This document shows positions 25,564 through 35,659 of a stretch of DNA of 64,000 nt, one piece after another. This stretch comes from Mycobacterium sp. D16Q13 (GTDB taxonomy: Bacteria > Actinomycetota > Actinomycetes > Mycobacteriales > Mycobacteriaceae), in NCBI RefSeq assembly GCF_002013375.1, contig NZ_MAEW01000003.1:682001-746000 (forward strand), written 5' to 3'. The position numbers were made by a program, and so were the translations under genes. The notes below the pieces were generated by a model, which had not been told where the DNA came from, did not search any database, and saw only the letters and a program-made list of their open reading frames with translations. The number at the start of each line of letters is the position of its first letter. The stretch's first letter is position 1.

Positions 25564-27408
25564 ATGACGCACATGGGCCACTACAAGTCGAACGTCCGCG
25601 ACCTGGAGTTCAACCTCTTCGAGCTCTTCAACATTCAGCAGGTATTCGGTGGTGAGGAATTCCCCGAGCTGGACGAAGAGACCGCTCGGACCTTCCTTTC
25701 CGAGATGCGCACCCTCGCCGAGGGTCCGCTCGCCGATTCCTTCGTCGAGGGCGACCGCAACCCGCCGGTCTTCGACCCGGAGACCCACTCGGTGGCCATC
25801 CCCCAGGCTTTCAAGAAGTCCGTCAAGGCAGTCACCGACGCCGGCTGGGATCGCCTCGGCCTGATCGAGGAACTCGGCGGCAGCCCGGTTCCGCGCTCGC
25901 TGATGTGGGCCATCCAGGAGATGATCCTGGGCGCCAACCCCGCGGTCTGGATGTACAGCGGCGGTGCCGGTTTCGCACAGATCTTCTACAACGTGGCCAC
26001 CGATGAGCAGAAGAAGTGGGCCGAGTTCGTCGCCGAGCGCGGCTGGGGCGCCACCATGGTGCTCACCGAGCCCGACGCCGGTTCGGACGTGGGCGCCGGA
26101 CGCACCAAGGCCGTCAAGCAGGAGGACGGTTCCTGGCACATCGACGGTGTGAAGCGCTTCATCACCTCGGCCGATTCGGACGACATGTTCGAGAACATCA
26201 TGCATCTGGTGCTGGCCCGCCCCGAGGGTGCCGGCCCCGGCACCAAGGGTCTGTCGCTGTTCTTCGTGCCCAAGTTCATCCCCAACTTCGAGACCGGCGA
26301 GCCGGGCGAGCGCAACGGCGTCTTCGTCACCAACGTCGAGCACAAGATGGGCCTGAAGGTTTCGGCCACCTGTGAGCTCAGCCTGGGACAGCACGGCGTC
26401 CCCGCCAAGGGCTGGCTCGTGGGCGAGGTGCACAACGGCATCGCGCAGATGTTCGACGTCATCGAGCAGGCCCGCATGATGGTGGGCACCAAGGCCATCG
26501 CCACCCTGTCGACCGGCTACCTCAACGCCCTCGAGTACGCCAAGACTCGCGTGCAGGGTGCGGACATGACGCAGCTGACCGACAAGACCGCCCCGCGCGT
26601 CACCATCACGCACCACCCGGACGTGCGCCGCTCGCTGATGACCCAGAAGGCATACGCCGAGGGCCTGCGCGCGCTGTACCTCTACGCCACCACCTTCCAG
26701 GACGCCGTGGCCGCCAAGGCCCTCAACGGTGTCGAGGCCGAGGAAGCGGTCCGGCTCAACGATCTGCTGCTGCCGATCATCAAGGGTGTCGGCTCCGAGC
26801 GCGCGTACGAGAAGCTCACCGAAAGCCTGCAGACCTTCGGCGGGTCCGGCTTCCTGCAGGACTACCCGATTGAGCAGTACATCCGCGACGCCAAGATCGA
26901 CTCCCTCTACGAGGGCACTACCGCGATCCAGGCGCAGGACTTCTTCTTCCGCAAGATCGTCAAGGACCAGGGCAAGTCGCTGGCCTTCGTCTCCGGACAG
27001 ATCGAGCAGTTCGTCAAGAGCGAGACCGGCAACGGCCGCCTCAAGGCCGAGCGTGCGCTGCTCGCAACGGCTCTGGAAGACGTGCAGGGCATGGCCGCGA
27101 CCATGACCGCCAACCTGATGGCCGCCCAGCAGGAGATCACCCAGGTCTACAAGGTCGGCACGGCCTCCGTGCGCTTCCTGATGAGCGTGGGCGATCTACT
27201 GATCGGCTGGCTGCTGCAGCGTCAGGCCGCCGTAGCCATCGAGGCCCTCGACGCCGGCGCAACCGGTGCCGAGAAGTCCTTCTACGAGGGCAAGATCGCG
27301 GTCGCCTCGTTCTTCGCCAAGAACATGTTGCCGCAGCTCACCTCGACCCGGGCCATCCTGGACAACGTCGACAACGACATCATGGAGCTCGACGAAGCCG
27401 CCTTCTGA
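25564..27408 (+). CDS. fadE5: Acyl-CoA dehydrogenase FadE5
   Basis: 614 residues, longer than classical acyl-CoA dehydrogenases because of N- and C-terminal extensions, as in M. tuberculosis FadE5 (Rv0244c). Visible parts: acyl-CoA dehydrogenase middle domain with [20 protein letters not shown] and [19 protein letters not shown], and the C-terminal domain [37 protein letters not shown] containing the flavin and substrate contacts and the catalytic Glu region. It catalyses the first, FAD-dependent step of beta-oxidation on a broad acyl chain range. Strong codon bias suggests high expression. A palindrome upstream and a strong terminator downstream make it monocistronic. Confidence 0.96.
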   Translation: MTHMGHYKSNVRDLEFNLFELFNIQQVFGGEEFPELDEETARTFLSEMRTLAEGPLADSFVEGDRNPPVFDPETHSVAIPQAFKKSVKAVTDAGWDRLGLIEELGGSPVPRSLMWAIQEMILGANPAVWMYSGGAGFAQIFYNVATDEQKKWAEFVAERGWGATMVLTEPDAGSDVGAGRTKAVKQEDGSWHIDGVKRFITSADSDDMFENIMHLVLARPEGAGPGTKGLSLFFVPKFIPNFETGEPGERNGVFVTNVEHKMGLKVSATCELSLGQHGVPAKGWLVGEVHNGIAQMFDVIEQARMMVGTKAIATLSTGYLNALEYAKTRVQGADMTQLTDKTAPRVTITHHPDVRRSLMTQKAYAEGLRALYLYATTFQDAVAAKALNGVEAEEAVRLNDLLLPIIKGVGSERAYEKLTESLQTFGGSGFLQDYPIEQYIRDAKIDSLYEGTTAIQAQDFFFRKIVKDQGKSLAFVSGQIEQFVKSETGNGRLKAERALLATALEDVQGMAATMTANLMAAQQEITQVYKVGTASVRFLMSVGDLLIGWLLQRQAAVAIEALDAGATGAEKSFYEGKIAVASFFAKNMLPQLTSTRAILDNVDNDIMELDEAAF

Positions 27409-27418
27409 TTCGTTAAAC

Positions 27419-27459
27419 CACGAAGCCCCTGTCTCCCGCTAGGAGATGGGGGCTTCGTG
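27419..27459 (+). terminator. Terminator of fadE5
   Basis: An 18-pair stem (CACGAAGCCCC against GGGGCTTCGTG, then a second helix GTCTCC/GGAGAT with wobble pairs) around a five-base loop, starting 11 bp after the fadE5 stop. Confidence 0.85.
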
Positions 27460-27505
27460 CATTCCGGGGTACCGCCGTTATCAGACCCCGCATAGGGTTG
27501 CCCCT

Positions 27506-28459
27506 ATGCCTCGTTACTACCGCGACCAGCAAGCGTGGAAAGACCTCCAGATGTTCCTTCCCGAGCGGCTACGCCTCGATGAGTCGACGGTGCCGCAAGA
27601 GGAGTTCTGGGAGTGGCACGGTAACCAGGTGCACCTCGACCGGTACCCCAACCCGGCGGCACCGGTGAAGGTGGTTCTGCTGCACGGCGTCGGCACCAAT
27701 GGCCGTCAGATGTCACTCATTCTCGGTGCGCCATTGGCGCGCAGGGGCTTCGAGACCGTAGCGATCGATAACCTCGGCTACGGGCTTACCGATGTGGCGC
27801 CCGGAGCGGTGCCGGGATACGGCGACTGGGTGGACCTGGTGGTCGACTACCTGGAGTACGAGCGGCGCCGCGACGTACGTCCCATCGTGCTGTATGGACT
27901 CAGTGCCGGCGGCATGCTCGCCTACCACGTCGCGGCCAAGGCGCCGCGCGACACGGTACGCGGAATCATCGGCATGACGTTCCTGGATCAACGGGTGCGT
28001 GAGGTGGCCGACGGCACCGCACACGATCTGCTGACCGCACGCGTCGGGGTGCCGTTTCTGCGGCTCGCAGCCAAGACACCGGCCCGGCGAGTCCGGTATC
28101 CCATGTGGCTGGCGGCGAAGATGAGCACACTGGCGAACAGCCGGGCAGCGATGAAGGTCTTTATGAAGGACCGCACATCAGCGGCCAACTGGGTCAGCGT
28201 GAAATTCCTGGCCGACTACATGAGCTACGCGCCCGCCGTCGAACCCGCCGATTTCGATGTATGCCCCATCATCCTCACCCAGCCTGACGAGGACCGATGG
28301 ACCCCGTATGAGTTCAGCCGGCCCGTCCTCGACCCCATCACCAAGGTGCCGGTCACGGTGGTACCGCTGGAGCGCACCGGGCACTATCCGCTGGAAGATC
28401 CGGGACTGAAGCAATTGGAAGACGCGGCGGTCGGATTCATTCGCGCCGTCGCAGGCTGA
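27506..28459 (+). CDS. Alpha/beta hydrolase fold protein
   Basis: 317 residues from ATG 27506; the longer frame begins inside the terminator region. Oxyanion region VVLLHGVGTNGR, nucleophile elbow YGLSAGGMLAY (Ser), and the late His in ERTGHYPLED; an Asp in QPDEDRW is the likely triad acid. A serine hydrolase (esterase, lipase or lysophospholipase-like) of the cytosol. No signal peptide and no close partner. Confidence 0.88.
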   Translation: MPRYYRDQQAWKDLQMFLPERLRLDESTVPQEEFWEWHGNQVHLDRYPNPAAPVKVVLLHGVGTNGRQMSLILGAPLARRGFETVAIDNLGYGLTDVAPGAVPGYGDWVDLVVDYLEYERRRDVRPIVLYGLSAGGMLAYHVAAKAPRDTVRGIIGMTFLDQRVREVADGTAHDLLTARVGVPFLRLAAKTPARRVRYPMWLAAKMSTLANSRAAMKVFMKDRTSAANWVSVKFLADYMSYAPAVEPADFDVCPIILTQPDEDRWTPYEFSRPVLDPITKVPVTVVPLERTGHYPLEDPGLKQLEDAAVGFIRAVAG

Positions 28460-28492
28460 CCGCTTCGGTCGGCCTTCGGGCAAACTTGACGC

Positions 28493-29182
28493 ATGACCGA
28501 AGCCCGACGTGCCGTGCTGGTTCTCTCACTGGTCGCAACCAGCCTGCTGACCTTCCTGCTCGGGGTCACCGATCCCGCGGCACCGATGTTCTACCCCACC
28601 CGCTTCCTCATCTGGAATCTGTTTCTGGCCTGGCTGCCGGTCTTCGCGGCGCTGGCTTTTTCTGTTGTCCGGCACAAGATTTGGCTGATTCCGATCGGGC
28701 TGGTGTGGCTCGCCTTCTTGCCCAACGCCCCGTATCTCGTCACCGATCTGGTGCACCTGATCGACGGCATCGCGTTCTGGCGCCATGTTCTGCAGTACGG
28801 CGTCGCAGCCTGGACCGGAATCATCCTGGGCGTGGTGTCGCTGCGCTTGGTGCACGGGCGAATCCAGCGCGACTTCGGCACGGTCACCGGGTGGATCGTC
28901 GTGGTCGTTTCCGTTGGCCTGTGCGCCGTCGGTGTGGTGATCGGACGCTTCCAGCGCTGGAACTCCTGGGATCTGATTCACCGGCCGGGCGCCGTCGCCG
29001 CGAGCACCCTGGAGTGGGTGAGCTCGCCGTTCTCCTTTGTGGCCCATACCGGTGTGGCAGTGGCCGTCGCCGCATTCTTCGGGCTGGCGTACCTGACCGT
29101 GTGGTCGCTATCGGCTCCCGATGAACAGTCGGCGCGCATAGGCGCAAAATGCCTGCAGGACAACACAATTCAGAGCACTTAG
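28493..29182 (+). CDS. DUF1361 multi-pass membrane protein
   Basis: 229 residues with about six or seven membrane helices. FLIWNLFLAWLP and LAFLPNAPYLVTDLVHL are the family's signature segments; the middle RWNSWDLIHRPG lies in an outside loop. No function is known for the family. It begins 33 bp after the hydrolase gene and may share its transcript. Confidence 0.85.
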   Translation: MTEARRAVLVLSLVATSLLTFLLGVTDPAAPMFYPTRFLIWNLFLAWLPVFAALAFSVVRHKIWLIPIGLVWLAFLPNAPYLVTDLVHLIDGIAFWRHVLQYGVAAWTGIILGVVSLRLVHGRIQRDFGTVTGWIVVVVSVGLCAVGVVIGRFQRWNSWDLIHRPGAVAASTLEWVSSPFSFVAHTGVAVAVAAFFGLAYLTVWSLSAPDEQSARIGAKCLQDNTIQST

Positions 29183-29200
29183 CGCCTGTTCGAGATATCG

Positions 29201-29641
29201 CTACCGTGCCAGAGCCCCGACGCGTTCGGCCAGCTCGGCCACCGGAAGCCGGCCATCCAACTCCACCGTGGCGCTCTGGCGCAGCAGCGGCTCCACTTCT
29301 TCGGTGTACCGCGCGATCTGGGCCCGCTCGGTTTCGGTCTGACCGTACGGGTTGTTGGTACGCGTGCTCACGCGGACGATTGCCACCTCCAGCGGCACGC
29401 TGAGCAGCACCACGTGGCCAAACTTGTCATAGAAGTCCACCTGGTTGTCCACCGTTCCGGACACGATGACGTCCGGGCACCGCTCCAGCAGTGCTGTCAT
29501 GCGGGCGGCGTCCCAGCTGCCGTCCGCGAGCGTCCAGCCGTCGTCATCGGTGTCGACCGTGGAAAATCCGCGGCGCGCCAGCTCCTCGAGCAGCGTGGTC
29601 TTCCCTGTTCCCGACATGCCCGTCACCAACACCCGTGCCAC
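29201..29641 (-). CDS. P-loop nucleotide kinase/AAA-type ATPase
   Basis: 146 residues starting GTG 29641 (MARVLVTGMSGTGKTTLL). The Walker A loop is GMSGTGKTT and the acidic TVDTDDDGW follows strand 2, as in shikimate/adenylate kinase-like folds; a lid with several Arg (VSTRTNNPYG) is visible. It resembles AAA_18/adenylate kinase-like proteins that phosphorylate small molecules. Upstream reading frame is a shadow of the divergent gene. Substrate unknown. Confidence 0.8.
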   Translation of the reverse strand: MARVLVTGMSGTGKTTLLEELARRGFSTVDTDDDGWTLADGSWDAARMTALLERCPDVIVSGTVDNQVDFYDKFGHVVLLSVPLEVAIVRVSTRTNNPYGQTETERAQIARYTEEVEPLLRQSATVELDGRLPVAELAERVGALAR

Positions 29642-29707
29642 ATCTGAACCATATGCGGTGGCGCGTCGTTGAAAGCAGGAGAAGAGTGGAGCCCAACGGA
29701 GGTGACG

Positions 29708-31201
29708 ATGGAGCAGGCAGCACGACGGATCATCGCGGGTCTTATCGCCGCGGCGGCCGCGCTGGCGGCCGGACAACTGACCGCCGCCGCTATCGCCCCG
29801 GATTCCGCGCCGTTCTTCGCGGTCGGGAACACAGTCGTCGATCACACCCCGGCAGCCGTGCGTGAATGGGTCATCGGGATCTTCGGCACTTCCGACAAAG
29901 CGGTGTTGTTCGCGTGTCTATCCGCAGTCATCGCCGTGCTGGCCGCGACGGCCGGCCTCGTCGAACGCGAGCGGAGATACGGCTCGGTGCTCATCGCGGC
30001 GCTCGGCGTCATCGGTGCGCTCGCCGCCGCAACCCGGCCCACGGCGGAATTCACCTGGATCTGGCCCTCGGTGCTGGCGGCCTTCGTCGGAGTCCTGGTG
30101 CTGCATGCGCTGATTGGCCGCGTTGGCAGCGAGGATTCCCCTGACCGGCGCAAATTCTTTGGAGCAGCAGCGGCTTTCGCGGCGGGATCGGCGGGTGCGT
30201 ACTGGCTGGGCAGCCGCTGGAGCAAGGGCGCCGTCGTCGCCGAAGAACGCCGAGAAGCCACCCTGCCCGCACCCGTCGCACCCGCACCGCCGATACCCGC
30301 CGGGATCGACGTCAAGGGAGCGGTTCCCTACATCACGAGTAATGCGGATTTCTACCGCATCGACACGGCACTGCGGGTGCCCCAGCTGACCACTGCGGAA
30401 TGGCAGCTCAATATTCACGGAATGGTCGACCGACCACGCACCGTGACGTGGGCGGAGCTCACCGCGATGGCCGCCACCGAACGTGCGGTGACCCTGACCT
30501 GTGTCTCCAACGAGATCGGCGGGGACTTGGTCGGCAACGCGATGTGGACTGGCTTTCCGATCAAACCAATACTGGAATCCGTTGGAGTCCATGGCGATGC
30601 GGACATGCTGTTGTCAAAGAGCGCCGACGGCTGGACGGCCGGCACACCGCTGGACGCGCTCACCGACGGCCGCGACTCGATTCTCGCCATCGCGATGAAC
30701 GGGACACCACTTCCCGTCGAGCACGGCTATCCCGTCCGGCAGGTGGTGCCCGGGTTGTACGGCTATGTCTCCGCGACCAAGTGGGTTGTCGACTGGGAGA
30801 TCACTCGATTCGATGCCGCCCGCGCCTACTGGACCGTCCGCGGCTGGTCGGCGCGCGGCCCCATCAAGACGGGCTGCCGCATCGACACCCCCCGAACGGG
30901 CGGTCGCCTTGGCACAGGCACTCAGATCGTGGCCGGGACAGCATGGGCCCAGCACCGCGGCATCACCAAGGTGGAAGTACAGATCGACGACGGCCCTTGG
31001 CAGCCCGCAACACTCGCACCCGAGTACTCGATCGACACCTGGCGGCAATGGTGGTTCGGCTGGCAGGCAACACCGGGTGAACACATCATCACGGCACGAG
31101 CCACCGACGGCACCGGAGCGGTACAAACCGATCAGATCGCGTCCCCGGTGCCCGATGGGGCGACGGGATACCCCAAACGACTCGTGACGGTCGGAACCTG
31201 A
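29708..31201 (+). CDS. Membrane-bound molybdopterin-dependent oxidoreductase (sulfite oxidase family)
   Basis: 497 residues from ATG 29708 with a CGGAGGTGACG ribosome site. The N-terminal third has four hydrophobic helices (about 8-30, 60-80, 92-108, 115-135), followed by a linker with RRKFFGAAAAFAAGSAGAYW. The remainder is a sulfite oxidase-type moco domain: TLTCVSNEIGGDLVGNAMWTG contains the molybdenum-ligand Cys, and RQVVPGLYGYVSATKWV the pterin contacts, with a C-terminal Mo-co dimerisation domain (VEVQIDDGPWQ). Resembles Rv0218 of M. tuberculosis. Physiological substrate unknown. Confidence 0.92.
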   Translation: MEQAARRIIAGLIAAAAALAAGQLTAAAIAPDSAPFFAVGNTVVDHTPAAVREWVIGIFGTSDKAVLFACLSAVIAVLAATAGLVERERRYGSVLIAALGVIGALAAATRPTAEFTWIWPSVLAAFVGVLVLHALIGRVGSEDSPDRRKFFGAAAAFAAGSAGAYWLGSRWSKGAVVAEERREATLPAPVAPAPPIPAGIDVKGAVPYITSNADFYRIDTALRVPQLTTAEWQLNIHGMVDRPRTVTWAELTAMAATERAVTLTCVSNEIGGDLVGNAMWTGFPIKPILESVGVHGDADMLLSKSADGWTAGTPLDALTDGRDSILAIAMNGTPLPVEHGYPVRQVVPGLYGYVSATKWVVDWEITRFDAARAYWTVRGWSARGPIKTGCRIDTPRTGGRLGTGTQIVAGTAWAQHRGITKVEVQIDDGPWQPATLAPEYSIDTWRQWWFGWQATPGEHIITARATDGTGAVQTDQIASPVPDGATGYPKRLVTVGT

Positions 31202-32335
31202 CTAACCGAACTCCACAACGCTGCGAATATTTTTGCCCTGCTTCATGTCTCGATAGCCTTGGGCGATGTCGTCCAGCGCATAGGTGCGCGTCACCATCTC
31301 GTCGGTCTTGAGCTCACCGCTGGCATACAGCGCCAGCATGGTGGGTACCGCCTCAAACGGGCTCCAGTTCCCGTAGATGACGCCCTTGATGGTCTTCTGC
31401 ATCAGTGTCACCATGCTCAGGTCCAGCGACACTTCCTCGGGACGAAACGCGCCCATGCTGGTCATGGCTACCGTGCCGCCCTTGCGGATGGAGGCCACGG
31501 CGTCCGTGAGATCGCCCGGCTCCATTCGTCCCACCGTGATCATGGTGGCGTCCGCGCCCTGACCGTTGGTGTAGGAGCGAGCCCGTTCGGCGGCCTCATC
31601 CATCGTCGCGAACACTTCGGTGGCCCCGAATGTCTTTGCGGCCTCGCGTTTGTATGCCACCGGGTCGACCAGCAGGACATTCGCCGCGCCGGAATGTGCG
31701 GCCCCTTGAACCGCGGCGGCACCGACTCCTCCCAGACCCATGACGATCACCGTCTGCCCGGGCTTGACCGCGGCGGCGTTGATGGCGGTACCCCATCCGG
31801 TGCCCATCGCACACCCCAACAGGCACAACCGATTCAAGGGCAGCTCCTTGGGCACCTTGTACGCGGATTGCACCGAGACGGTGGTGTACTCGCTGAATGC
31901 CGAGAGCCCCAGCTGCTGCCCACAGGGCTGCCCGTCGAGGCGCAATCGATAGCTGGTGGGGTCGTCGAATCTGGATCCGGTGAGCGCATAGGCGCCGGCA
32001 TCGCAGAGCTGCTGCATTCCGCGTGAACACCACAGGCAGCGTCCGCAGGCCGGCAGGAACGTCAGCACCACGTGGTCTCCGACGGCGAATTGTGTTGTGC
32101 CATCGCCGACTTTTTCCACCACCCCGGCGCCCTCGTGGCCTCCGCACATGGGCAGCATGTCCACCGGGAAATCTCCGGTGGCGATGTGATCATCGGAATG
32201 ACAGAGACCAACGGCCGCCATCCGGACCATGATCTCGCCGGGTCGCGGGTCTTCCACCTCGACCACACAGGGCTCGAATTCCCCTGGCACGCTACGGATC
32301 ACCGAGGCGTGCGAACGTCGATAGGCCACCGTCAA
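31202..32335 (-). CDS. Zinc-dependent alcohol dehydrogenase (NDMA-dependent type)
   Basis: 377 residues of the MDR family. Catalytic zinc ligands in GLCHSDDH and GGHEGAG (Cys, His-Glu); structural zinc loop is PACGRCLWCSRGMQQLC; Rossmann motif VMGLGGVGAAAVQGA. The LTGSRFDDPTSYR insertion is typical of the NDMA-dependent alcohol dehydrogenases of actinobacteria, whose nicotinamide is tightly bound and which work with mycofactocin. The upstream MpaB-like gene overlaps by 4 nt, forming a two-gene operon under the divergent TetR. Confidence 0.9.
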   Translation of the reverse strand: MTVAYRRSHASVIRSVPGEFEPCVVEVEDPRPGEIMVRMAAVGLCHSDDHIATGDFPVDMLPMCGGHEGAGVVEKVGDGTTQFAVGDHVVLTFLPACGRCLWCSRGMQQLCDAGAYALTGSRFDDPTSYRLRLDGQPCGQQLGLSAFSEYTTVSVQSAYKVPKELPLNRLCLLGCAMGTGWGTAINAAAVKPGQTVIVMGLGGVGAAAVQGAAHSGAANVLLVDPVAYKREAAKTFGATEVFATMDEAAERARSYTNGQGADATMITVGRMEPGDLTDAVASIRKGGTVAMTSMGAFRPEEVSLDLSMVTLMQKTIKGVIYGNWSPFEAVPTMLALYASGELKTDEMVTRTYALDDIAQGYRDMKQGKNIRSVVEFG

Positions 32336-33357
32336 TTGCCCCTGCGGCTGCGACGTACGGCGGACGGTTCGCCCTTGTCATGCGCCGCGAAGTTGGTCAG
32401 CTCACGGCCACGCATCCTGTTGATCACCCGCTGGTGCTCGCGGGCGTGGTACGCAAGGGGCGAATAGGTGACGCGCTCCGGTAGCACCCGATAGGCAGCG
32501 CGGTACGCCGCGAAGAATCTGCGCAGAAGACGCTCGTCGCGCTCGGACCATGCGACTCCGAGAATGTCGCGCACCCGCTGATCCATGGCGCCGAAGGTCA
32601 AGACGAAGAAGACACGGGAAATCGGCGCCAGCACAGGCTTCAATGCCGCGATCACAAGACCCGAGGGAACCCAGCGCGGAATCCGCTGGGCCAGCGGCGA
32701 ATCCTCGATACCGCCCAAAGGATCGACCAGCTTGCCCAAATTCTCCGCAACCGCAGGATGGTTGATGAGCACCTGCCCGACCAGGCGGTCGTAGTACTCC
32801 CAGAACTCCGCGCGCGACGTGGGATATCCACGCTCGGGAACCTGCGTGATGCGGGCCAACAGGCGATTGTCCTGAAAGAGCCGCTCGTCTTCTTCGTCGG
32901 TCAAGTCCCGTCCCAGGAATCGCGGAGTCACGCGACGGCCTGCCACATACGCCGTCGCGATCACCCAGGCATACGCCTCCGGGTCGAGTGCGCTGATGTG
33001 CTTGCCCTGCCGACTGCCGGTCTCGCCCTGCATCTGCAACGGCCGATGCATCGTGCGTAGCCAATAACCCTGTTCGATCGCGGCCTTGCCCCCGAATATC
33101 CACTGCTGCACCGCATCGAAGGAGCGGATAGCGCGGCCCGCCGGATCCCGGTCTGCCACCGAGTAGCGGTCGGTGACATCCCCGATCACCGGATGCATGC
33201 CCTGCATGATGAATGCCGCGCCCACCGCGGGCAGGTACAGCCATTGACCCCCCAGCGTGGCTGTCAGCCCGAGCGGGTCAAACAGCTCTGGCACCGGCTG
33301 CGCCCAATCACTCGATACCGAATCCTGCGTTGCCGCGGACTCCACCAGTGCAGTCAC
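32332..33357 (-). CDS. MpaB-family (DUF2236) oxygenase-like protein
   Basis: Start GTG 33357 after AGGAGG gives about 341 residues. Family features: QWLYLPAVGAAFIMQGMHPVIG, RYWLRTMH-like GYWLRTMHRP with a conserved His, and ALDPEAYAWVIATA; the helical fold resembles latex-clearing protein/ER-bound oxygenases where His residues hold a haem b. Likely an oxygenase on a hydrophobic substrate, coupled with the alcohol dehydrogenase. Confidence 0.88.
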   Translation of the reverse strand: MTALVESAATQDSVSSDWAQPVPELFDPLGLTATLGGQWLYLPAVGAAFIMQGMHPVIGDVTDRYSVADRDPAGRAIRSFDAVQQWIFGGKAAIEQGYWLRTMHRPLQMQGETGSRQGKHISALDPEAYAWVIATAYVAGRRVTPRFLGRDLTDEEDERLFQDNRLLARITQVPERGYPTSRAEFWEYYDRLVGQVLINHPAVAENLGKLVDPLGGIEDSPLAQRIPRWVPSGLVIAALKPVLAPISRVFFVLTFGAMDQRVRDILGVAWSERDERLLRRFFAAYRAAYRVLPERVTYSPLAYHAREHQRVINRMRGRELTNFAAHDKGEPSAVRRSRRGN

Positions 33358-33375
33358 ACCGAAACCTCCTTGTGT

Positions 33376-33395
33376 CGTTACCCGAAAAGCTAACG
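33376..33395. promoter_or_regulatory. Inverted repeat between MpaB-like and TetR genes
   Basis: CGTTA and TAACG separated by 10 bp in the 78-bp divergent spacer; a possible TetR site, weak on sequence alone. Confidence 0.3.
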
Positions 33396-33435
33396 TGAAC
33401 ACCAGGTCGCATATAAGTCTCATCTGGGGGACGCC

Positions 33436-34059
33436 ATGGCATCGGATAATCGCAGTTCACGGCTGCGCAAAGCGCCACAGCAACACCGATCCCGGGAACT
33501 GGTCGCAAAAATCGTGACGGCGACAGGCAAGCTGCTGCTCACCGAGGGCCCCGAGGCGATCACCACCAACCGCATCGCTGCCATCACCGGAATCAGCAAG
33601 GGGTCGATCTATCAGTACTTCCATACCAAGGACGACATCATCATGGCGGCAATCCGGGATGCCGCCGAGCGACAGCTTCCGGGGGTTCGCTCAGCGCTGG
33701 CGGCCAACGCGCTAGCGCCGCCACATCAGATGATGGACTCCGCGATCGACATGTTGATCGCGTTCACCACCGACAACGCCCCTACCCTGCGCTATCTCAA
33801 CGAGAATCCCGAGTTCGCCCGCGAGGTCGAGGCCAGCACGAACATGCCGGTCCTGATGCAGACGATGATGACGCTGCACGTTCAGCAGTACCGCGATCAG
33901 TACCACGCCGATCTCGAACCAGAGACCATCGCGTGGCTCTTCATCAATTCGGCGATCACCACCACGCTGATGTTCTTCCAAACCGACCGGAGCCCGATCG
34001 ACCTCCAACAACTGCGGATGGGGCTGAAACGCATGGCGTACGGTCTGCTGACTTCGTAG
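33436..34059 (+). CDS. TetR-family transcriptional regulator
   Basis: 207 residues. The N-terminal helix-turn-helix is ITTNRIAAITGISKGSIYQYFHTKDDIIMAAI and the C-terminal ligand domain is wholly helical. Divergent from the MpaB-like/alcohol dehydrogenase pair, 78 bp apart, so it most likely represses them and itself. Ligand unknown. Confidence 0.9.
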   Translation: MASDNRSSRLRKAPQQHRSRELVAKIVTATGKLLLTEGPEAITTNRIAAITGISKGSIYQYFHTKDDIIMAAIRDAAERQLPGVRSALAANALAPPHQMMDSAIDMLIAFTTDNAPTLRYLNENPEFAREVEASTNMPVLMQTMMTLHVQQYRDQYHADLEPETIAWLFINSAITTTLMFFQTDRSPIDLQQLRMGLKRMAYGLLTS

Positions 34060-34225
34060 CCGATCCCGATATGGCGGGACCCAGAAAAGTAGGTGGCCTC
34101 GCACCGCCGTCGGGTCGGGGGGTCGGACGGTGGCGCGAGGCTACCCATGTATCGACACCTACTCGGAGAGCGTTACAGCCTCCCGGAAAAAACTTGAAAC
34201 TTTTTTTGACGATGCCCCGAGAATG

Positions 34226-34270
34226 TCAAAACCCCCGGTCATGGGCTTGCGCCCATGCCGGGGGTTTTGA
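34226..34270. terminator. Strong terminator between tetR-type gene and fadA2
   Basis: TCAAAACCCCCGG and CCGGGGGTTTTGA are perfectly complementary, extended by CATGGGC/GCCCATG with one bulge and a TTGC loop; U-tracts result in both directions. It serves convergent transcripts. The 34060-34225 stretch before it holds no gene I can support, only A/T-rich runs near 34185-34208. Confidence 0.9.
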
Positions 34271-34286
34271 TGAGTGCTTAAGCCAC

Positions 34287-35618
34287 TCAGGCTTCCAGGA
34301 TGGCCGTCACGCCCTGGCCACCCGCCGCGCAGACCGAGATGAGTCCGCGGTACGTACCGGTCCCGCCGTTTTCCTTCTTCTTCTCGGCGAGCTGCTTGGC
34401 CAGCTGAGCCACGATGCGGCCACCGGTGGCCGCGAACGGGTGCCCGGCCGCCAGCGAGGAGCCGTTGACGTTGAGCTTGCTTCGATCGATGGCGCCCAGC
34501 GGCTTATCCAGGCCGAGGCGCTCCTTGCAGTAGTCCGCCGACTCCCACGCCTGCAGCGTCGCGAGCACCACCGAGGCGAAGGCCTCGTGGATTTCGTAGA
34601 AGTCGAAGTCCTGCAGGGTCAGACCGTTGCGGGCCAGCAGGCGCGGCACTGCGTAGGTTGGAGCCATCAGCAGACCGTCGGGGCCGTTGATGTAATCCAC
34701 CGCGGCGGTCTCGCCGTCGACGAAGTAGGCCAGCACGGGGATACCGCGCTCGGCGGCCCACTCCTCGCTGGACAGCAGCGCCACGGAGGCACCGTCGGTC
34801 AACGGAGTGGAGTTACCGGCAGTCATGGTGGCGTCACCGTGCTTCACGCCGAACACGGGCTTCAACGTCGCCAACTTCTCCACGCTCGAGTTCGGGCGCA
34901 GGTTGTCGTCGCGATACAGCCCGAGGAACGGGCTGATCAGGTCGTCAAAGAAGCCACGGTCGTATGCGGCGGCCATCTTCTGGTGGCTGGCCGCGGCCAG
35001 GGCATCCTGATCGGTGCGCTTGACACCTGCCTGCTTGGCGGTGATGGCGGCGTGCTCACCCATGGACAAGCCCGTGCGCGGCTCACCGTTCTGGGGGATG
35101 TCGACACCGAGGGCGGCCGGCAGCTTGCCGAGCAGCTTGAGCCGCGTGACGTTGTCCTTGGCCCGGCGGATCGCCAGCAGGGTGTGGCGAAGATCATCGC
35201 CGAAGTTGATCGGCGCATCGGAGGTGGTGTCTACGCCACCGGCCAGTACCGACTCGTAGCGGCCGAGCGCGATGCCGTCGGCACCGACGATCGCGGCCTG
35301 CAGACCCGTGCCACAAGCCTGCTGCAGATCGAAAGCCTGGGAGTACGGCGACAACGGGCTGCCCAACACGGACTCGCGGGTGAGATTGAAATCACGGCTG
35401 AGCTTCAGGACCGCGCCGGCGATCACAGCACCCAGACGCTCACCCTTGAGGTTGAAGCGATCGGAGGCGCCGGTAATGGCGGCGGTCAACATGTCCTGGT
35501 TGGAGGCGTTTGCATAGGCGCCGTCCGAACGTGCGAAGGGGATGCGGTTACCGCCGAGGACCGCGACGCGGCGGCGGCCTTGCGAGGCGGTTGACTTGCG
35601 TGTCGAGCTGGTTGCCAC
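34287..35618 (-). CDS. fadA2: Acetyl-CoA acyltransferase FadA2 (thiolase)
   Basis: Start GTG 35618 after GGAGAG gives 443 residues, close to M. tuberculosis FadA2 (Rv0243). Thiolase residues: nucleophile Cys in LQQACGTGLQAA, His in AAGHPFAATGGR and the second Cys in SVCAAGGQGV; GNSTPLTDGAS is conserved. It performs the thiolytic last step of beta-oxidation. Divergent from fabG4-htdX, with the TTACTCTGGAGTAA palindrome between, so the three fatty-acid genes are probably co-regulated. Confidence 0.96.
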   Translation of the reverse strand: MATSSTRKSTASQGRRRVAVLGGNRIPFARSDGAYANASNQDMLTAAITGASDRFNLKGERLGAVIAGAVLKLSRDFNLTRESVLGSPLSPYSQAFDLQQACGTGLQAAIVGADGIALGRYESVLAGGVDTTSDAPINFGDDLRHTLLAIRRAKDNVTRLKLLGKLPAALGVDIPQNGEPRTGLSMGEHAAITAKQAGVKRTDQDALAAASHQKMAAAYDRGFFDDLISPFLGLYRDDNLRPNSSVEKLATLKPVFGVKHGDATMTAGNSTPLTDGASVALLSSEEWAAERGIPVLAYFVDGETAAVDYINGPDGLLMAPTYAVPRLLARNGLTLQDFDFYEIHEAFASVVLATLQAWESADYCKERLGLDKPLGAIDRSKLNVNGSSLAAGHPFAATGGRIVAQLAKQLAEKKKENGGTGTYRGLISVCAAGGQGVTAILEA

Positions 35619-35659
35619 TTGTCTCTCCACTGTTAAGGGGGCAGGATTACCGAGCATTC

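Noticed and set aside
34185-34208. A- and T-rich run resembling a second terminator
   Set aside because: The A-run and T-run are not complementary in the right order; a much better hairpin follows at 34226-34270.
33933-35594. 553-residue plus-strand open frame
   Set aside because: Antisense to fadA2 and crossing the terminator at 34226-34270; no domain is recognisable.
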